Below, piece by piece: positions 1-7,824 of a stretch of 14,539 bases of DNA (position 1 is the stretch's first letter; every line of letters begins with the position of its first letter). Made by a program: the position numbers and the translations under genes. The notes beneath the pieces are model-generated. The model was not told where the DNA came from. It did not search any database and saw only the letters and a program-made list of their open reading frames with translations. The stretch is from JAAYCO01 sp964632015 (GTDB lineage: Bacteria > Planctomycetota > Phycisphaerae > SM23-33): the NCBI GenBank assembly GCA_964632015.1, contig CAZWAT010000054.1, forward strand, positions 1 through 14,539, written 5' to 3'.

Positions 1-90
1 CTTTCTACAATGAACCTCATTGCTCAGCCCTCCAACCCTGGCAAGTCCTGACAACCCGCACAAATACCCGCCCAACAAAGGTAATATAGT

Positions 91-1071
91 TCATGTTTCC
101 GAATCCCGCTGATAGAGTCGCAATATTTTCTGCGCTGAATCTTTCATGACCCTGCGCAAGGCCTGTGGAGAAATCACCTTGACGTAATGCCCGTAACCGA
201 AAATCCACCACGAGATTTCGCCCAACCCATCCACCCTTACCGAAAAATCAAGCGTACCGTCATCGTTCCACTTGAGTTGCTGATTGTCATGCCACCTCAC
301 CTCGGCAACATTTCTGGCAACCTTGGGCTCGAACCGAAGAACCACATCGTACATTTTGCCTTCGGGAATCATGCTCCAGGCGTTTCCAAAATGGTTGTCC
401 ACGCGCCGGCGGGAAGGTGAGCTGAAGACCTGCCCTGTCACCGCAAGCTTGCGAACCCGCGACAGCTTGAACGTACGCTGCTCGCCGTGCTTCACGGAAT
501 GGGCTATGACGTACCACGCCCTGCCCACAAACGCCAGTCTCAACGGATGAATCGTCACCTTGATGCACCCCCCATCGTAAAAACTGTCGTATTCGATTCG
601 ACACACCCGGCGTGAACCTATCGCCGATGTGAACTGTTCGAAAAAACCATCAGTGCCCGAGTGATCCGACACGGGTCCGATACGGAACGAAACCCTGTCA
701 AGCACGCTGCCTATATGCTCTCGTATCGAGGCGGGCAGCGACGTTTCGAGCTTCATCGCCGCTTTGCGAGCGTTGGTCAGCAGCGGCAATTGAGACGCCC
801 CGCTTATCCGTCCGGTCAACACCAGCATCGCCAGCGCCTCGCTGAGCGTCAGGTTGATCGGGGGAAGAAAGAACGTGGATGCGATGCGATATCCCCTCGT
901 CGCGGTATCGAAATAATACGGAATCCGTGCCATTTCCAACATGTTCAAGTCCCTGAACACGGTACGCCGGCTGACTTCAAGCTCACGCGCCAGGTCGTCA
1001 ACAGTGACCGACCTGCTGCCCTGAAGCATGGTGATGATTCTCAACAATCTGTACACCCGGCTGATGCTCAC
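91..1071 (-). CDS. WYL-domain transcriptional regulator (HTH_11 + WYL + WCX)
   Basis: A 326-residue DNA-binding regulator of the YafY/DeoR-like WYL class, a usual length for the family. Residues about 4-62 form a winged helix-turn-helix; the recognition part is around VSRRTVFRDLNML (33-45). Residues about 145-212 form the WYL domain: HPLRLAFVGRAWYVIAH at 175-191 carries WYV (186-188) in place of the textbook WYL, and RTFKLSRVRKL (199-209) is the matching second half. Residues about 240-317 look like the WCX extension, with EISWWIFGYGHYVKVISP at 285-302. WYL domains are known to sense ligands such as nucleic acids or nucleotides; the ligand here cannot be told. The start is GTG at 1071; an upstream ATG runs into TAA within three codons, and the HTH begins right after the GTG. 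An inverted repeat lies 22 bp upstream, suggesting autoregulation. It lies downstream of the TolC gene on the same strand with a 186-bp gap, so may or may not share its transcript. Confidence 0.93.
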   Translation of the reverse strand: MSISRVYRLLRIITMLQGSRSVTVDDLARELEVSRRTVFRDLNMLEMARIPYYFDTATRGYRIASTFFLPPINLTLSEALAMLVLTGRISGASQLPLLTNARKAAMKLETSLPASIREHIGSVLDRVSFRIGPVSDHSGTDGFFEQFTSAIGSRRVCRIEYDSFYDGGCIKVTIHPLRLAFVGRAWYVIAHSVKHGEQRTFKLSRVRKLAVTGQVFSSPSRRRVDNHFGNAWSMIPEGKMYDVVLRFEPKVARNVAEVRWHDNQQLKWNDDGTLDFSVRVDGLGEISWWIFGYGHYVKVISPQALRRVMKDSAQKILRLYQRDSET

Positions 1072-1093
1072 AGGATTATTCTCTCATGTCGAA

Positions 1094-1111
1094 GTGACAA
1101 CCTATTGTCAC
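1094..1111. promoter_or_regulatory. Inverted-repeat operator candidate upstream of the WYL regulator
   Basis: GTGACAA (1094-1100), a 4-bp spacer CCTA, and TTGTCAC (1105-1111) form a perfect 7-bp dyad. It sits 22 bp upstream of the GTG start of the WYL gene, where a dimeric repressor would block transcription. A further copy of the half-site GTGACAA occurs at 1240-1246, just downstream of the TolC stop codon. Dyads of this size are typical for winged-HTH WYL regulators, so autoregulation is the simplest reading. It is not a terminator: the arms are AT-balanced and no T-tract follows on either strand. Confidence 0.55.
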
Positions 1112-1257
1112 CTGTTGAAAATAACTAAAAAAAAGGTTTATCCGGACATGTGCTGCTATATCGTGATTACCATGTTCCTATACGCCACTCAAGAAATCCG
1201 GCCTGGAACTTCGGAAATTTTTACGCCCCGTCGAGTTCGGTGACAATTGCAAGCGAA

Positions 1258-2979
1258 TCAGTTTTCCCATGGAAGCATTGAAGACCTGCCCAAGCTTTGT
1301 GGCGCGTCAACCAATGGCGCCCTGGTTGGCGAGGGTGGGCACGGTAACTGGTCGATCACCGGAGTTATCGCCGCATCCACAGAAAACTGCTTTAGAATCG
1401 TGCCCGTGGTCTGCGCTAATTGAGCCATCGAGATGTTGTAGTTGCGAATGGCTGTCAGCTCCTGAAGCTGGGCGAGCGTCACCTGAGTCTGCGTGTTGAG
1501 TTTGAGCTGAAGGAACTCCGGGGTAAGTCTTCCCTGGATCTCCTCGATGGCTTCAAGGGCTTCAAGCTCGGCAAGGCGGGCGGCGACGACCTGTCTCTGG
1601 CCCTCGATTTCGTCGTAGTTGAGCCCGATCTCCCTGATTCGTTCTTTGACGTTGACGGCGACCTGGTCGGCAGCCTGTTGAAGCTGCGCGATGGTCTGGT
1701 CTCGTTCGAGTTGGCGTCGGCGAAGCTCCGCAAGGCGTTCGCGGTTGCCCAGCGGGTACTCCATCGCTATTGCCAGCGTCAACGCAAGCTGGTCGAAGAC
1801 ATCTTCAGCGGCCCGTCTTGGCGTTCCCCCGAAGCCCTGGTAACCCGCGGATGCCTGAAGGTCGAGTCTGGGAAGCGTCTGGTTGCGGGCTACATCCACA
1901 AAAATATCAGCAACCTGAATACCAAGACGAATCTGCTCAAGAGAGGGGTTGTGCTCCATGGCGGCAAGAAGCTGATCGCGGGTATCGACCTGCACAGGCG
2001 CAGTAGCAGCCGGTGAGATGGGAATAATTTCAAAATCCCCAAGCATGTTGATTCTCGCGTCGCCCAGCAGGCTCACTAGCCTTTCCTGTGCGTCGATGAC
2101 CGCCTTGCGTCGTCGCAGAACGTCAAGCTCGCCGGATCTCACAGCCGCAAGCGCCTGGTTGATCTGCGCAGCCCCCGCGTCGATCTCTCTTCGCTGCCAG
2201 ACCCGATCATATGTTGTTCTTCGCATATCAAGCAGGCGCTGTTCGTTTGCCAGTTCCTCGCGCGCCAGCCAGAGCGTCCAGTATTCGAAAATGGTTTGCG
2301 TAACCGACTGTTCCAGAATCCGCCTGAACTCGGCTTCGCTCACTCGCCGGTTTATCCTTGCGACTCTCAACCTTGCCAGGTTGAACGTTGGCCCGGCGTC
2401 CCTGAGCAAGGGTTGCATAACCTCGATTGCAAGCGTCGATTCGTATGAGACCGGTGAACCGGAGAAAACGCGGTTGTCCCAGATTCTGCTCAGCGCGCCT
2501 CGAATCGCCCAGGTTCCTCCGATGGGGGTAAGCTGACGGATTCCCGCATCCCAAGTGTGTCGACGGATGCGACCCGCGGGCTGAAGCATGGCGGCGGAAG
2601 TGTCCTGCCTGTTGAACGTGTAACCGCCAAAGATTGTATAATCGAACTGCGCGGCGGCAGCGATCATCTCCTGTCGTGCGATTTCAGGGTCGAAACTCAC
2701 CACGCGAACATCGTTGTTGTTGGCGACGGCAAGCATGACGGCGTCATTGATGCCAAGCCTGACCTGCCTTACACCATCCTCCGACGTGACGATATCAAGC
2801 CCCGGACCCAACTCGATGGTGGGTTCGAGCAGTCCCAGCCCACCGACGCCAACCCTCGGCTGGGGACTGTTACACGAAACTGAATACTGATAGCGGTTAA
2901 GCAGGGTGGGATCTATGCTGCCTGGTCCCACGCAGCCGCTGACCGAAACAACGGCGATAGTAGCAATGAGAATTCGCAT
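1258..2979 (-). CDS. TolC-family outer-membrane efflux lipoprotein
   Basis: A 573-residue outer-membrane channel protein, longer than the roughly 450-500 residues usual for the family. Residues 1-16 are a lipoprotein signal: hydrophobic stretch LIATIAVVSV followed by lipobox VSGC with Cys16 as the lipidated residue. The rest has the duplicated OEP layout. The first half includes a strand-rich part (QFDYTIFGGYTFNRQDTS; AIEVMQPLLRDAGPTFNLAR) and long helices (EFRRILEQSVTQTIFEYWTLW). The second half repeats the pattern (TLPRLDLQASAGYQGFG; LALTLAIAMEYPLGNRERLAE; then a long Gln/Glu-rich helix). Such trimers form the outer-membrane exit duct of tripartite pumps or type I secretion. No membrane-fusion protein, ABC or RND pump gene is in the window, so its partner is elsewhere. 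Its start ATG is supported by the signal peptide and by GAGAAAG just upstream. A promoter candidate lies at 3009-3036. Confidence 0.93.
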   Translation of the reverse strand: MRILIATIAVVSVSGCVGPGSIDPTLLNRYQYSVSCNSPQPRVGVGGLGLLEPTIELGPGLDIVTSEDGVRQVRLGINDAVMLAVANNNDVRVVSFDPEIARQEMIAAAAQFDYTIFGGYTFNRQDTSAAMLQPAGRIRRHTWDAGIRQLTPIGGTWAIRGALSRIWDNRVFSGSPVSYESTLAIEVMQPLLRDAGPTFNLARLRVARINRRVSEAEFRRILEQSVTQTIFEYWTLWLAREELANEQRLLDMRRTTYDRVWQRREIDAGAAQINQALAAVRSGELDVLRRRKAVIDAQERLVSLLGDARINMLGDFEIIPISPAATAPVQVDTRDQLLAAMEHNPSLEQIRLGIQVADIFVDVARNQTLPRLDLQASAGYQGFGGTPRRAAEDVFDQLALTLAIAMEYPLGNRERLAELRRRQLERDQTIAQLQQAADQVAVNVKERIREIGLNYDEIEGQRQVVAARLAELEALEAIEEIQGRLTPEFLQLKLNTQTQVTLAQLQELTAIRNYNISMAQLAQTTGTILKQFSVDAAITPVIDQLPCPPSPTRAPLVDAPQSLGRSSMLPWEN

Positions 2980-3008
2980 ATCTTTCTCGCGCTTCTTAAG
3001 TTACACCG

Positions 3009-3036
3009 ATTATATGCACTGTTCGTGTAAGATCAA
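3009..3036 (-). promoter_or_regulatory. Sigma-70-like promoter candidate for the TolC gene
   Basis: On the minus strand, TTGATC (3036-3031) and a perfect TATAAT (3014-3009) are separated by 16 bp. Transcription would begin near 3002, leaving a leader of about 20 bases before the ATG at 2979. The hexamers match the sigma-70 consensus 4/6 and 6/6. It faces the phosphomannomutase promoter candidate across the divergent intergenic region. Confidence 0.5.
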
Positions 3037-3105
3037 ACTTCTGGTGGTAAAAGCGCCGATAATGTCAAAAGTCTCCGTCCCCAGGCCGGTCGGTGGCACA
3101 CGACG

Positions 3106-3134
3106 TTGCAATTATGACTTTGCGGGACAATAAT
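3106..3134 (+). promoter_or_regulatory. Sigma-70-like promoter candidate for the phosphohexomutase gene
   Basis: TTGCAA (3106-3111, 4/6 match) and AATAAT (3129-3134, 5/6 match) are separated by 17 bp. The predicted start of transcription, near 3141, lies just before the ribosome binding site AAAGGA (3148-3153) of the ATG at 3160. If this is right, the alternative in-frame ATG at 3133 falls inside the -10 box and cannot be used, which supports the shorter protein. Confidence 0.4.
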
Positions 3135-3159
3135 GGCTCGATTGACGAAAGGACTGACC

Positions 3160-4542
3160 ATGACAAATCTGGAGAAGGTGTTCAAGGCCTACGACGTTCG
3201 CGGAATCTACGGCGAACAGATCGATGAAGACCTCGCCTGGAAGATAGGACACGCGTGCGGGGGATTTCTCAGGAGCCTCATGAGCGGCTTCGAGAGAGGT
3301 CAGGCAAGCAGCAACCGCCTTATTGTTGGTCAGGACATGCGTCCCAGCAGCCCCAGCCTTAATGAAGCGCTTGTCGAGGGGATAAGCTCAAGCGGCGCCG
3401 GAGCGATAGACATAGGAATGGTCGACACGCCCATGGTCTATTTCGCCATCAATCACATGAGCGCCTGTGGCGGAATACAGATTACCGCCTCTCATAACCC
3501 GGTTGAATACAATGGTTTCAAGATTTCGGGCGCCAAGGCCCGACCCATCGGGCAAGACACGGGACTGAAGGAAATCAAAAGGCTCGTAAGCACGCTTCGG
3601 CGCATGCCCCCCGGCGCGTCGCTGGCGCCGACCCAGAAGGTCGACCTGTGGAACGAGTACCGCCAGCACGTGCTGAAGTTCTTCAAGCCCCCCCGCAGGC
3701 TCAAGGTTGTGGTGGACGCGTCCAACGGGATGGGCGGAAAGATGATGCCCAAAATCTTCGAAGACGCCGATATCGACATGATTCCGCTCAATTTCGAGAT
3801 AGGCAAGGGGTTCGCCCACCCGCCAAACCCGCTTGTCGAGGCGAATCTTCAGCAGCTCAAGGACGCGGTGCTTGAACAAGGCGCGGACCTGGGCATCTGC
3901 CTCGACGGGGACGCCGACAGGTGCATGTTCGTTGACGAAAAGGCCCAGACCGTTCGATGCGACCTGATGACAGCGCTTCTGTGCAGGCACTTCTTGAAGG
4001 ATTCGCCAGGCGCGATGGTGGTGTACGATCTTCGCAGTTCGCAGGTGGTCGCCGAGGAAATTCGAGCGGCGGGAGGCGTTCCCAGACGAGAACGCGTCGG
4101 ACACGCCTTCATGAAGAAGACCCTTGCCGATGGACATGGAGTTTTCGGTGGAGAGTTGAGCGGACATTTCTACTTCCGCGACAATTTCAACTGCGACAGC
4201 GGCGCGATAGCGTTCGCCACGGCCGTGACGGTGATCGCCTCCCAGGGCAAACCATTCAGCGAGATGATCGCCCCCTTGCAGAGATACAGCCACAGCGGCG
4301 AGATAAACTTCGAGGTGGACGACAAGGCAGGGAAGATGAAAGAGGTCGAGGCGAAGTATTCCGACGCCCAGATAGACCATCTCGACGGCGTGTCGTGCAC
4401 GTACAAGGACTGGTGGCTGAATCTGAGGCCTTCCAACACCGAACCGCTGCTGCGACTGACCCTCGAAGCCCCCGATGAGCAGGCGATGCGGGCGAAAGTC
4501 GCCGAACTGATGCAGATTCTTGGCGAGCCCGTGGAGCATTAA
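3160..4542 (+). CDS. Phosphomannomutase/phosphoglucomutase (alpha-D-phosphohexomutase family)
   Basis: A 460-residue cytoplasmic enzyme that interconverts hexose 1- and 6-phosphates through a phosphoserine, feeding nucleotide-sugar synthesis for surface polysaccharides. All four domain signatures are present: the catalytic loop TASHNP (109-114, Ser111 is the phosphorylated residue), the Mg-binding loop DGDADR (249-254), the sugar-specificity loop GELSGH (331-336), and the phosphate-binding loop RPSNTEP (423-429). The N-terminus FKAYDVRGIYGEQ is also typical. The GELSGH loop and overall length fit the bifunctional PMM/PGM (AlgC/ManB-like) group rather than phosphoglucosamine mutase, but the substrate cannot be fixed from sequence. 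The start at 3160 is preferred over 3133: AAAGGA lies 6 bp upstream of it and the protein then begins as family members do. It stands alone between a divergent promoter region and a terminator, so it is probably monocistronic. Confidence 0.95.
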   Translation: MTNLEKVFKAYDVRGIYGEQIDEDLAWKIGHACGGFLRSLMSGFERGQASSNRLIVGQDMRPSSPSLNEALVEGISSSGAGAIDIGMVDTPMVYFAINHMSACGGIQITASHNPVEYNGFKISGAKARPIGQDTGLKEIKRLVSTLRRMPPGASLAPTQKVDLWNEYRQHVLKFFKPPRRLKVVVDASNGMGGKMMPKIFEDADIDMIPLNFEIGKGFAHPPNPLVEANLQQLKDAVLEQGADLGICLDGDADRCMFVDEKAQTVRCDLMTALLCRHFLKDSPGAMVVYDLRSSQVVAEEIRAAGGVPRRERVGHAFMKKTLADGHGVFGGELSGHFYFRDNFNCDSGAIAFATAVTVIASQGKPFSEMIAPLQRYSHSGEINFEVDDKAGKMKEVEAKYSDAQIDHLDGVSCTYKDWWLNLRPSNTEPLLRLTLEAPDEQAMRAKVAELMQILGEPVEH

Positions 4543-4580
4543 CGTCTGCACGACGGGCCTCGACGATTGGTATCATATAT

Positions 4581-4614
4581 CGGGCCTTTTGCCAGGCAGG
4601 AGGCCCGCTTTTCT
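4581..4614 (+). terminator. Intrinsic terminator after the phosphohexomutase gene
   Basis: CGGGCCT (4581-4587) pairs perfectly with AGGCCCG (4601-4607). Inside, TGCC (4590-4593) and GGCA (4595-4598) allow the stem to extend. CTTTTCT follows at once (4608-4614). It begins 38 bp after the stop codon, the expected place for a Rho-independent terminator. Confidence 0.7.
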
Positions 4615-4737
4615 GCGCATATGCGCGATGCGCATGGGCAGGGCGATCGTAGTTAATCATCGTTCTCGGTGTTATTTTCGGTAATATGGCGTGGACCAGG
4701 CCGATATATATGGAATATCAGCCACCAGGAATAACCG

Positions 4738-7269
4738 ATGCCAGAATACTCACCAGATGTCTGTCGCGAGCTTGCGGACAAATTCGCCGCCTGTGACCTG
4801 CTGCGCCCGTTGCGGGTCGATCATTACGACGCAGGCACCGAGTTGTCATACGACATGACGGGCGTTACGCCCCCCGACAAGGCAAACGTGACGCTGACGG
4901 TCGACAAGTTCATCGGTGGAGGATTCGCCGGGCAGGTTTATCGAGTGGTGGTCACGTCGCTCACCGGGCCTTGCGGAGGCCTGGAGGTCGGCAAACGCTA
5001 CGCCATGAAGATTCTTGTACCTCCATCGCGCGGGGGCAGGATTTTTCGTGACGCGATATACAAGGTGGGTTTTCAGAGTCCGTTTTCGGGGCAGGTCAAT
5101 CACGCCGCCGCCAGAGCCGGGGCGCTGTGGCAGAAGCTTATTCGTCGCGCTGCGCAACTCAAATTCGGTTCGGAGCAGGCGGTGAAGGATATCCACGCGA
5201 CATTCGCCGACGCGAAGATTGGTAGTTATGGCGAGATAAGCGAGTGGGTTGAGGGTAGAAACTGGCGCTTCGAGGCCGACGACCAGGTGGATTCCAGAAA
5301 GGCCCGCCTCGAAAAAATCCGTCAAGGGAAATGCAGCGGGCCAAGTTCCGAGTACCTCAGCAAAAAAGTGTTCATGGACGAGTTCGTGAAGATGCTCCAC
5401 GAGATGGGAGCGCCCGAATTCGCAAGACAATATTACTGGTGGACCTGCAAGAGCCAACCAAACGTATTCAAACGAACCAACACCGAAGACGACCCCTGTG
5501 CGGGCCTGACGGCGATGGATTTCCGCGCGGGGCTCGCCCTGCTGCCCTTCCTACCAATGAGTCCCGGCGACGTGGCGCTCATATTCAAGGGTATCGCCAG
5601 GGGCAGCCTCGTCCAGTTCGATAGGCCGGACATCGCGAGGTTCAAACGCTTCATCGAAAAGCACCACGAAGAGTTCGCCGATCTCACAGAGGCGACCGAA
5701 GAACTGCTCAACAGCGAACGCGTCTACCGCGACAGCATGATAGACGTGACTCATAACCACGTCCGGCTGTTGCATGACGCCAGGCTGTGGAGGGGAATTT
5801 CAGACGCGGCGGTCGAAAGCTGGAAGGTGCGAAACATCACAGACACCTCCACAGACGCGGCGATGAAACGAAGCAGGCTCAGGACATTCATGTTCGCCAT
5901 GCTGGGTGTCATCCCCCTGCTGGGCAGGAAGATGCAGACCCTGTTGGGACGGGCAGACCTGCGGGCTCATTACGCCAGAATGCTCACCAGCGCCAACTAC
6001 ATGGGTCGTGCGATCCGCGGGCACCTTTACGAGAAAATTATCAAGTGGCACAGAAAGGGCAGAATCTCCCGACAGCGCGCCATGCGCCTTGCGGACGCGC
6101 CGTGGCGGGCAATGCTGGAAATACCGCTTTCGTTCCTACCGGTATTCCTGCACAAGTGGCTGACCGATTTGAACGCGTTCCGAAACGCGATGCGATATGT
6201 CTTCGTCAGGCCCGTGAAGCTTTACTTCAACGCAGACGCCAGACAGCAGTGGATGAGGGACATGATCGACAGCGGGCTCGACAAGGGAATGCTCACCCAG
6301 GACGAGGCCCGCGACATTCGCAACCAGCTTGATGACGATTACATTCAGAAGTACCTCAAGGCGCTGGCTGTGCACGTGTGTACCGCCCCGATTACCCAGC
6401 TCGTCTCGGTGATACTGGGGATCTACCTTGCGGTGCGGCACGGGGGCGGAATGCACGAATCAATGGCCATCATTGGTACAACCGTCGCCATCTTCCAGGT
6501 GATACCCATCTCGCCGGGCTCGATCGCGCGGGGATCATACGTGGTGTACCTGGCGATTCGAGAGAGAAATATCAGGGATTACAACATCGCGATATTCCTG
6601 GGGTTCTTCAAATACATCGGGTACCTGGCGTTTCCGATACAAATGGCCTACAGGTATCCCAATCTCGCGCGGTTCATGGCCGGTCATTGGTCAACCGGGG
6701 CCGTGCATATCATTCCGGTGTTCGGAGAGCATGGCGCACTGCCCGAACACGCCACGTTCGACCTGTTCTACAACCGCCCGCTGACCGTGCGAAGACGAAT
6801 GAACGAGGTCGCCCAACACCGCCGGACGCTCAATGAACGAACCATTCACGCCCTGCCCATCGCGGTGGCATGTGCGATTGCAGTGTCGGCTGTCGAACTT
6901 GCCAGCTTCCACATCTACGGAACGCTTCCAACGCTTAAAAACATCTGGTGGGCGGTGATTCTCATTCCTGCCGTGTTCGGCTCGCTGACGACTCTCTGGG
7001 CGGGTTCGCTGACGCTGCAACGCAGAATGTTGCTGGTTCTCAAGTCGGCATTGGTTATGGCGATTGTATCAACCGGGGCTCGCCTGGGGCTCAACTGGTG
7101 GCTGGACGTCAAGGATGCCGATTGGATCAAGCACCTTACAATAGATGGAATGTGGCGAATCTTTCTTTTCGGTCTGATCGCCGCAGCCGGGGCGCTTCGC
7201 CTGGAAACGCGCCTCCGCGCTCCACGGGTCCAAGGCGAACTACCCGTCACAGAGAAAATCTCAGCCTGA
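4738..7269 (+). CDS. Kinase-like (probable pseudokinase) domain fused to a multi-pass membrane domain
   Basis: An 843-residue protein not matched to a named family. Residues about 55-95 resemble a protein-kinase N-lobe: Gly-rich loop FIGGGFAGQVYRV (58-70) and YAMKIL (88-93) with Lys91 as the candidate ATP-contacting lysine. EISEWVEGRNW (166-176) looks like a hinge. QPNV (240-243) and DFRAG (261-265) fit the catalytic-loop Asn and the DFG Asp (Asn242, Asp261). The position of the catalytic Asp, five residues before Asn242, is Cys237, so phosphotransfer is doubtful. The C-terminal half has about six to eight hydrophobic segments, the clearest at 543-566, 574-592, 615-634, 703-723, 735-757, 764-782 and 804-822. 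PISPGSIARGS (590-600) recalls the proline/glycine motif of lysylphosphatidylglycerol-synthase-type flippases, a weak resemblance. A basic, charged linker lies between. The ATG has CAGGA 7 bp upstream. The release-factor-like gene follows directly. It may bind nucleotide and control a membrane lipid or polymer step; that is inference. Confidence 0.75.
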   Translation: MPEYSPDVCRELADKFAACDLLRPLRVDHYDAGTELSYDMTGVTPPDKANVTLTVDKFIGGGFAGQVYRVVVTSLTGPCGGLEVGKRYAMKILVPPSRGGRIFRDAIYKVGFQSPFSGQVNHAAARAGALWQKLIRRAAQLKFGSEQAVKDIHATFADAKIGSYGEISEWVEGRNWRFEADDQVDSRKARLEKIRQGKCSGPSSEYLSKKVFMDEFVKMLHEMGAPEFARQYYWWTCKSQPNVFKRTNTEDDPCAGLTAMDFRAGLALLPFLPMSPGDVALIFKGIARGSLVQFDRPDIARFKRFIEKHHEEFADLTEATEELLNSERVYRDSMIDVTHNHVRLLHDARLWRGISDAAVESWKVRNITDTSTDAAMKRSRLRTFMFAMLGVIPLLGRKMQTLLGRADLRAHYARMLTSANYMGRAIRGHLYEKIIKWHRKGRISRQRAMRLADAPWRAMLEIPLSFLPVFLHKWLTDLNAFRNAMRYVFVRPVKLYFNADARQQWMRDMIDSGLDKGMLTQDEARDIRNQLDDDYIQKYLKALAVHVCTAPITQLVSVILGIYLAVRHGGGMHESMAIIGTTVAIFQVIPISPGSIARGSYVVYLAIRERNIRDYNIAIFLGFFKYIGYLAFPIQMAYRYPNLARFMAGHWSTGAVHIIPVFGEHGALPEHATFDLFYNRPLTVRRRMNEVAQHRRTLNERTIHALPIAVACAIAVSAVELASFHIYGTLPTLKNIWWAVILIPAVFGSLTTLWAGSLTLQRRMLLVLKSALVMAIVSTGARLGLNWWLDVKDADWIKHLTIDGMWRIFLFGLIAAAGALRLETRLRAPRVQGELPVTEKISA

Positions 7270-7270
7270 G

Positions 7271-7283
7271 GGAGCCATCCATC
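7271..7283 (+). promoter_or_regulatory. Shine-Dalgarno and apparent AUC start of the release-factor-like gene
   Basis: GGAG (7271-7274, within AGGGAG) is followed by a 6-base spacer and ATC at 7281-7283, in frame with the release-factor-like protein. No ATG, GTG or TTG exists in that frame between here and beyond the GGQ motif; the first in-frame ATG is near 7497. The only other near-cognate codon is CTG at 7266, which overlaps the upstream TGA (7267-7269). Spacing favours ATC; coupling to the upstream stop could help either. A base error in the sequence is the other explanation. Confidence 0.5.
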
Positions 7284-7820
7284 AGCGACGCAAGAGACGA
7301 CATCGAGCTTCCCGACGATCAACTGCTCAAGGAATGCGCCGTTCACATATACAAGGCCAGTGGTCCGGGCGGTCAGCATCGCAACAAGGTTTCGTCAGCG
7401 GTTCGTCTTGAACACCGTTCGACGGGCGTATCGTCCCACGGTGACGATTCGCGTTCGCAGCACCAGAACAAGGCCCTCGCGCTGCGTCGGTTGAGGATGA
7501 ACCTTGCCTGCCGGATACGAAAACCGGTCGACCCTCATCAACCCCCTCCCGCGACAGTTGCCCAGTGTCTGTTCATCGCTCGCGGAGGCGATGTCAAGGG
7601 CACGAAGCGCCTGGCGATTGGCAGCAAAGACCACCGGTTCTGGTCGGTCGGGGCGTATCTTCTTGACGTGCTCGACGCGGTGGAAGGTCAGCTTTCGACG
7701 GCTGCGACGGTATTGGGAATAACCACATCGAACTTCACGAAGGTGCTCAGCCAGGACAGGCATCTGTTTACCGCGGCTCAGGACATCCGCAAAAAACACA
7801 ACCTCAAGCCGATGACGTGA
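7281..7820 (+). CDS. GGQ-domain peptide-chain-release-factor-like protein
   Basis: About 179 residues with the peptidyl-tRNA hydrolysis domain of class I release factors. KASGPGGQHRNKV (25-37) contains the universal GGQ (30-32), whose Gln positions the hydrolytic water in the ribosomal peptidyl-transferase centre; RSQHQNKALALRRL (58-71) is the conserved helix that follows. The stop-codon-reading domain of RF1/RF2 (PxT or SPF) is absent, so it cannot terminate at specific codons. In this it resembles ArfB/ICT1-type rescue factors and the short release-factor-like proteins of Planctomycetota. Unlike ArfB it lacks a strongly basic tail; the C-terminal part (about 125-179) is helical, with AATVLGITTSNFTKVL looking like a small helix-turn-helix. 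Ribosome rescue is a reasonable guess, not shown. The start is non-canonical (ATC at 7281 chosen). It is apparently co-transcribed with the kinase-like gene and ends 4 bp from the convergent aroA stop. Confidence 0.85.
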   Translation: MSDARDDIELPDDQLLKECAVHIYKASGPGGQHRNKVSSAVRLEHRSTGVSSHGDDSRSQHQNKALALRRLRMNLACRIRKPVDPHQPPPATVAQCLFIARGGDVKGTKRLAIGSKDHRFWSVGAYLLDVLDAVEGQLSTAATVLGITTSNFTKVLSQDRHLFTAAQDIRKKHNLKPMT

Positions 7821-7824
7821 TTTC

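Noticed and set aside
17..211. Small minus-strand open frame at the left edge
   Set aside because: It overlaps the WCX end of the WYL gene in another frame, and no domain is visible. Bases 1-90 hold nothing I can support.
1129..1150. T-run on the minus strand after the TolC gene as an intrinsic terminator
   Set aside because: The T-run is long, but no convincing GC stem precedes it; only a trivial GG...CC pairing was found.
3388..4551. A 387-codon open frame antisense to the phosphohexomutase gene
   Set aside because: It mirrors a gene whose four family signatures are intact, its translation is His/Arg/Val-rich with no recognisable domain, and long antisense frames are common in GC-rich DNA.
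6948..7265. Starting the release-factor-like gene far upstream at an ATG or GTG inside the kinase-like gene
   Set aside because: The added residues are low-complexity Arg/Gly/Ser sequence read from another frame of a membrane-segment-coding region; this looks like a shadow.
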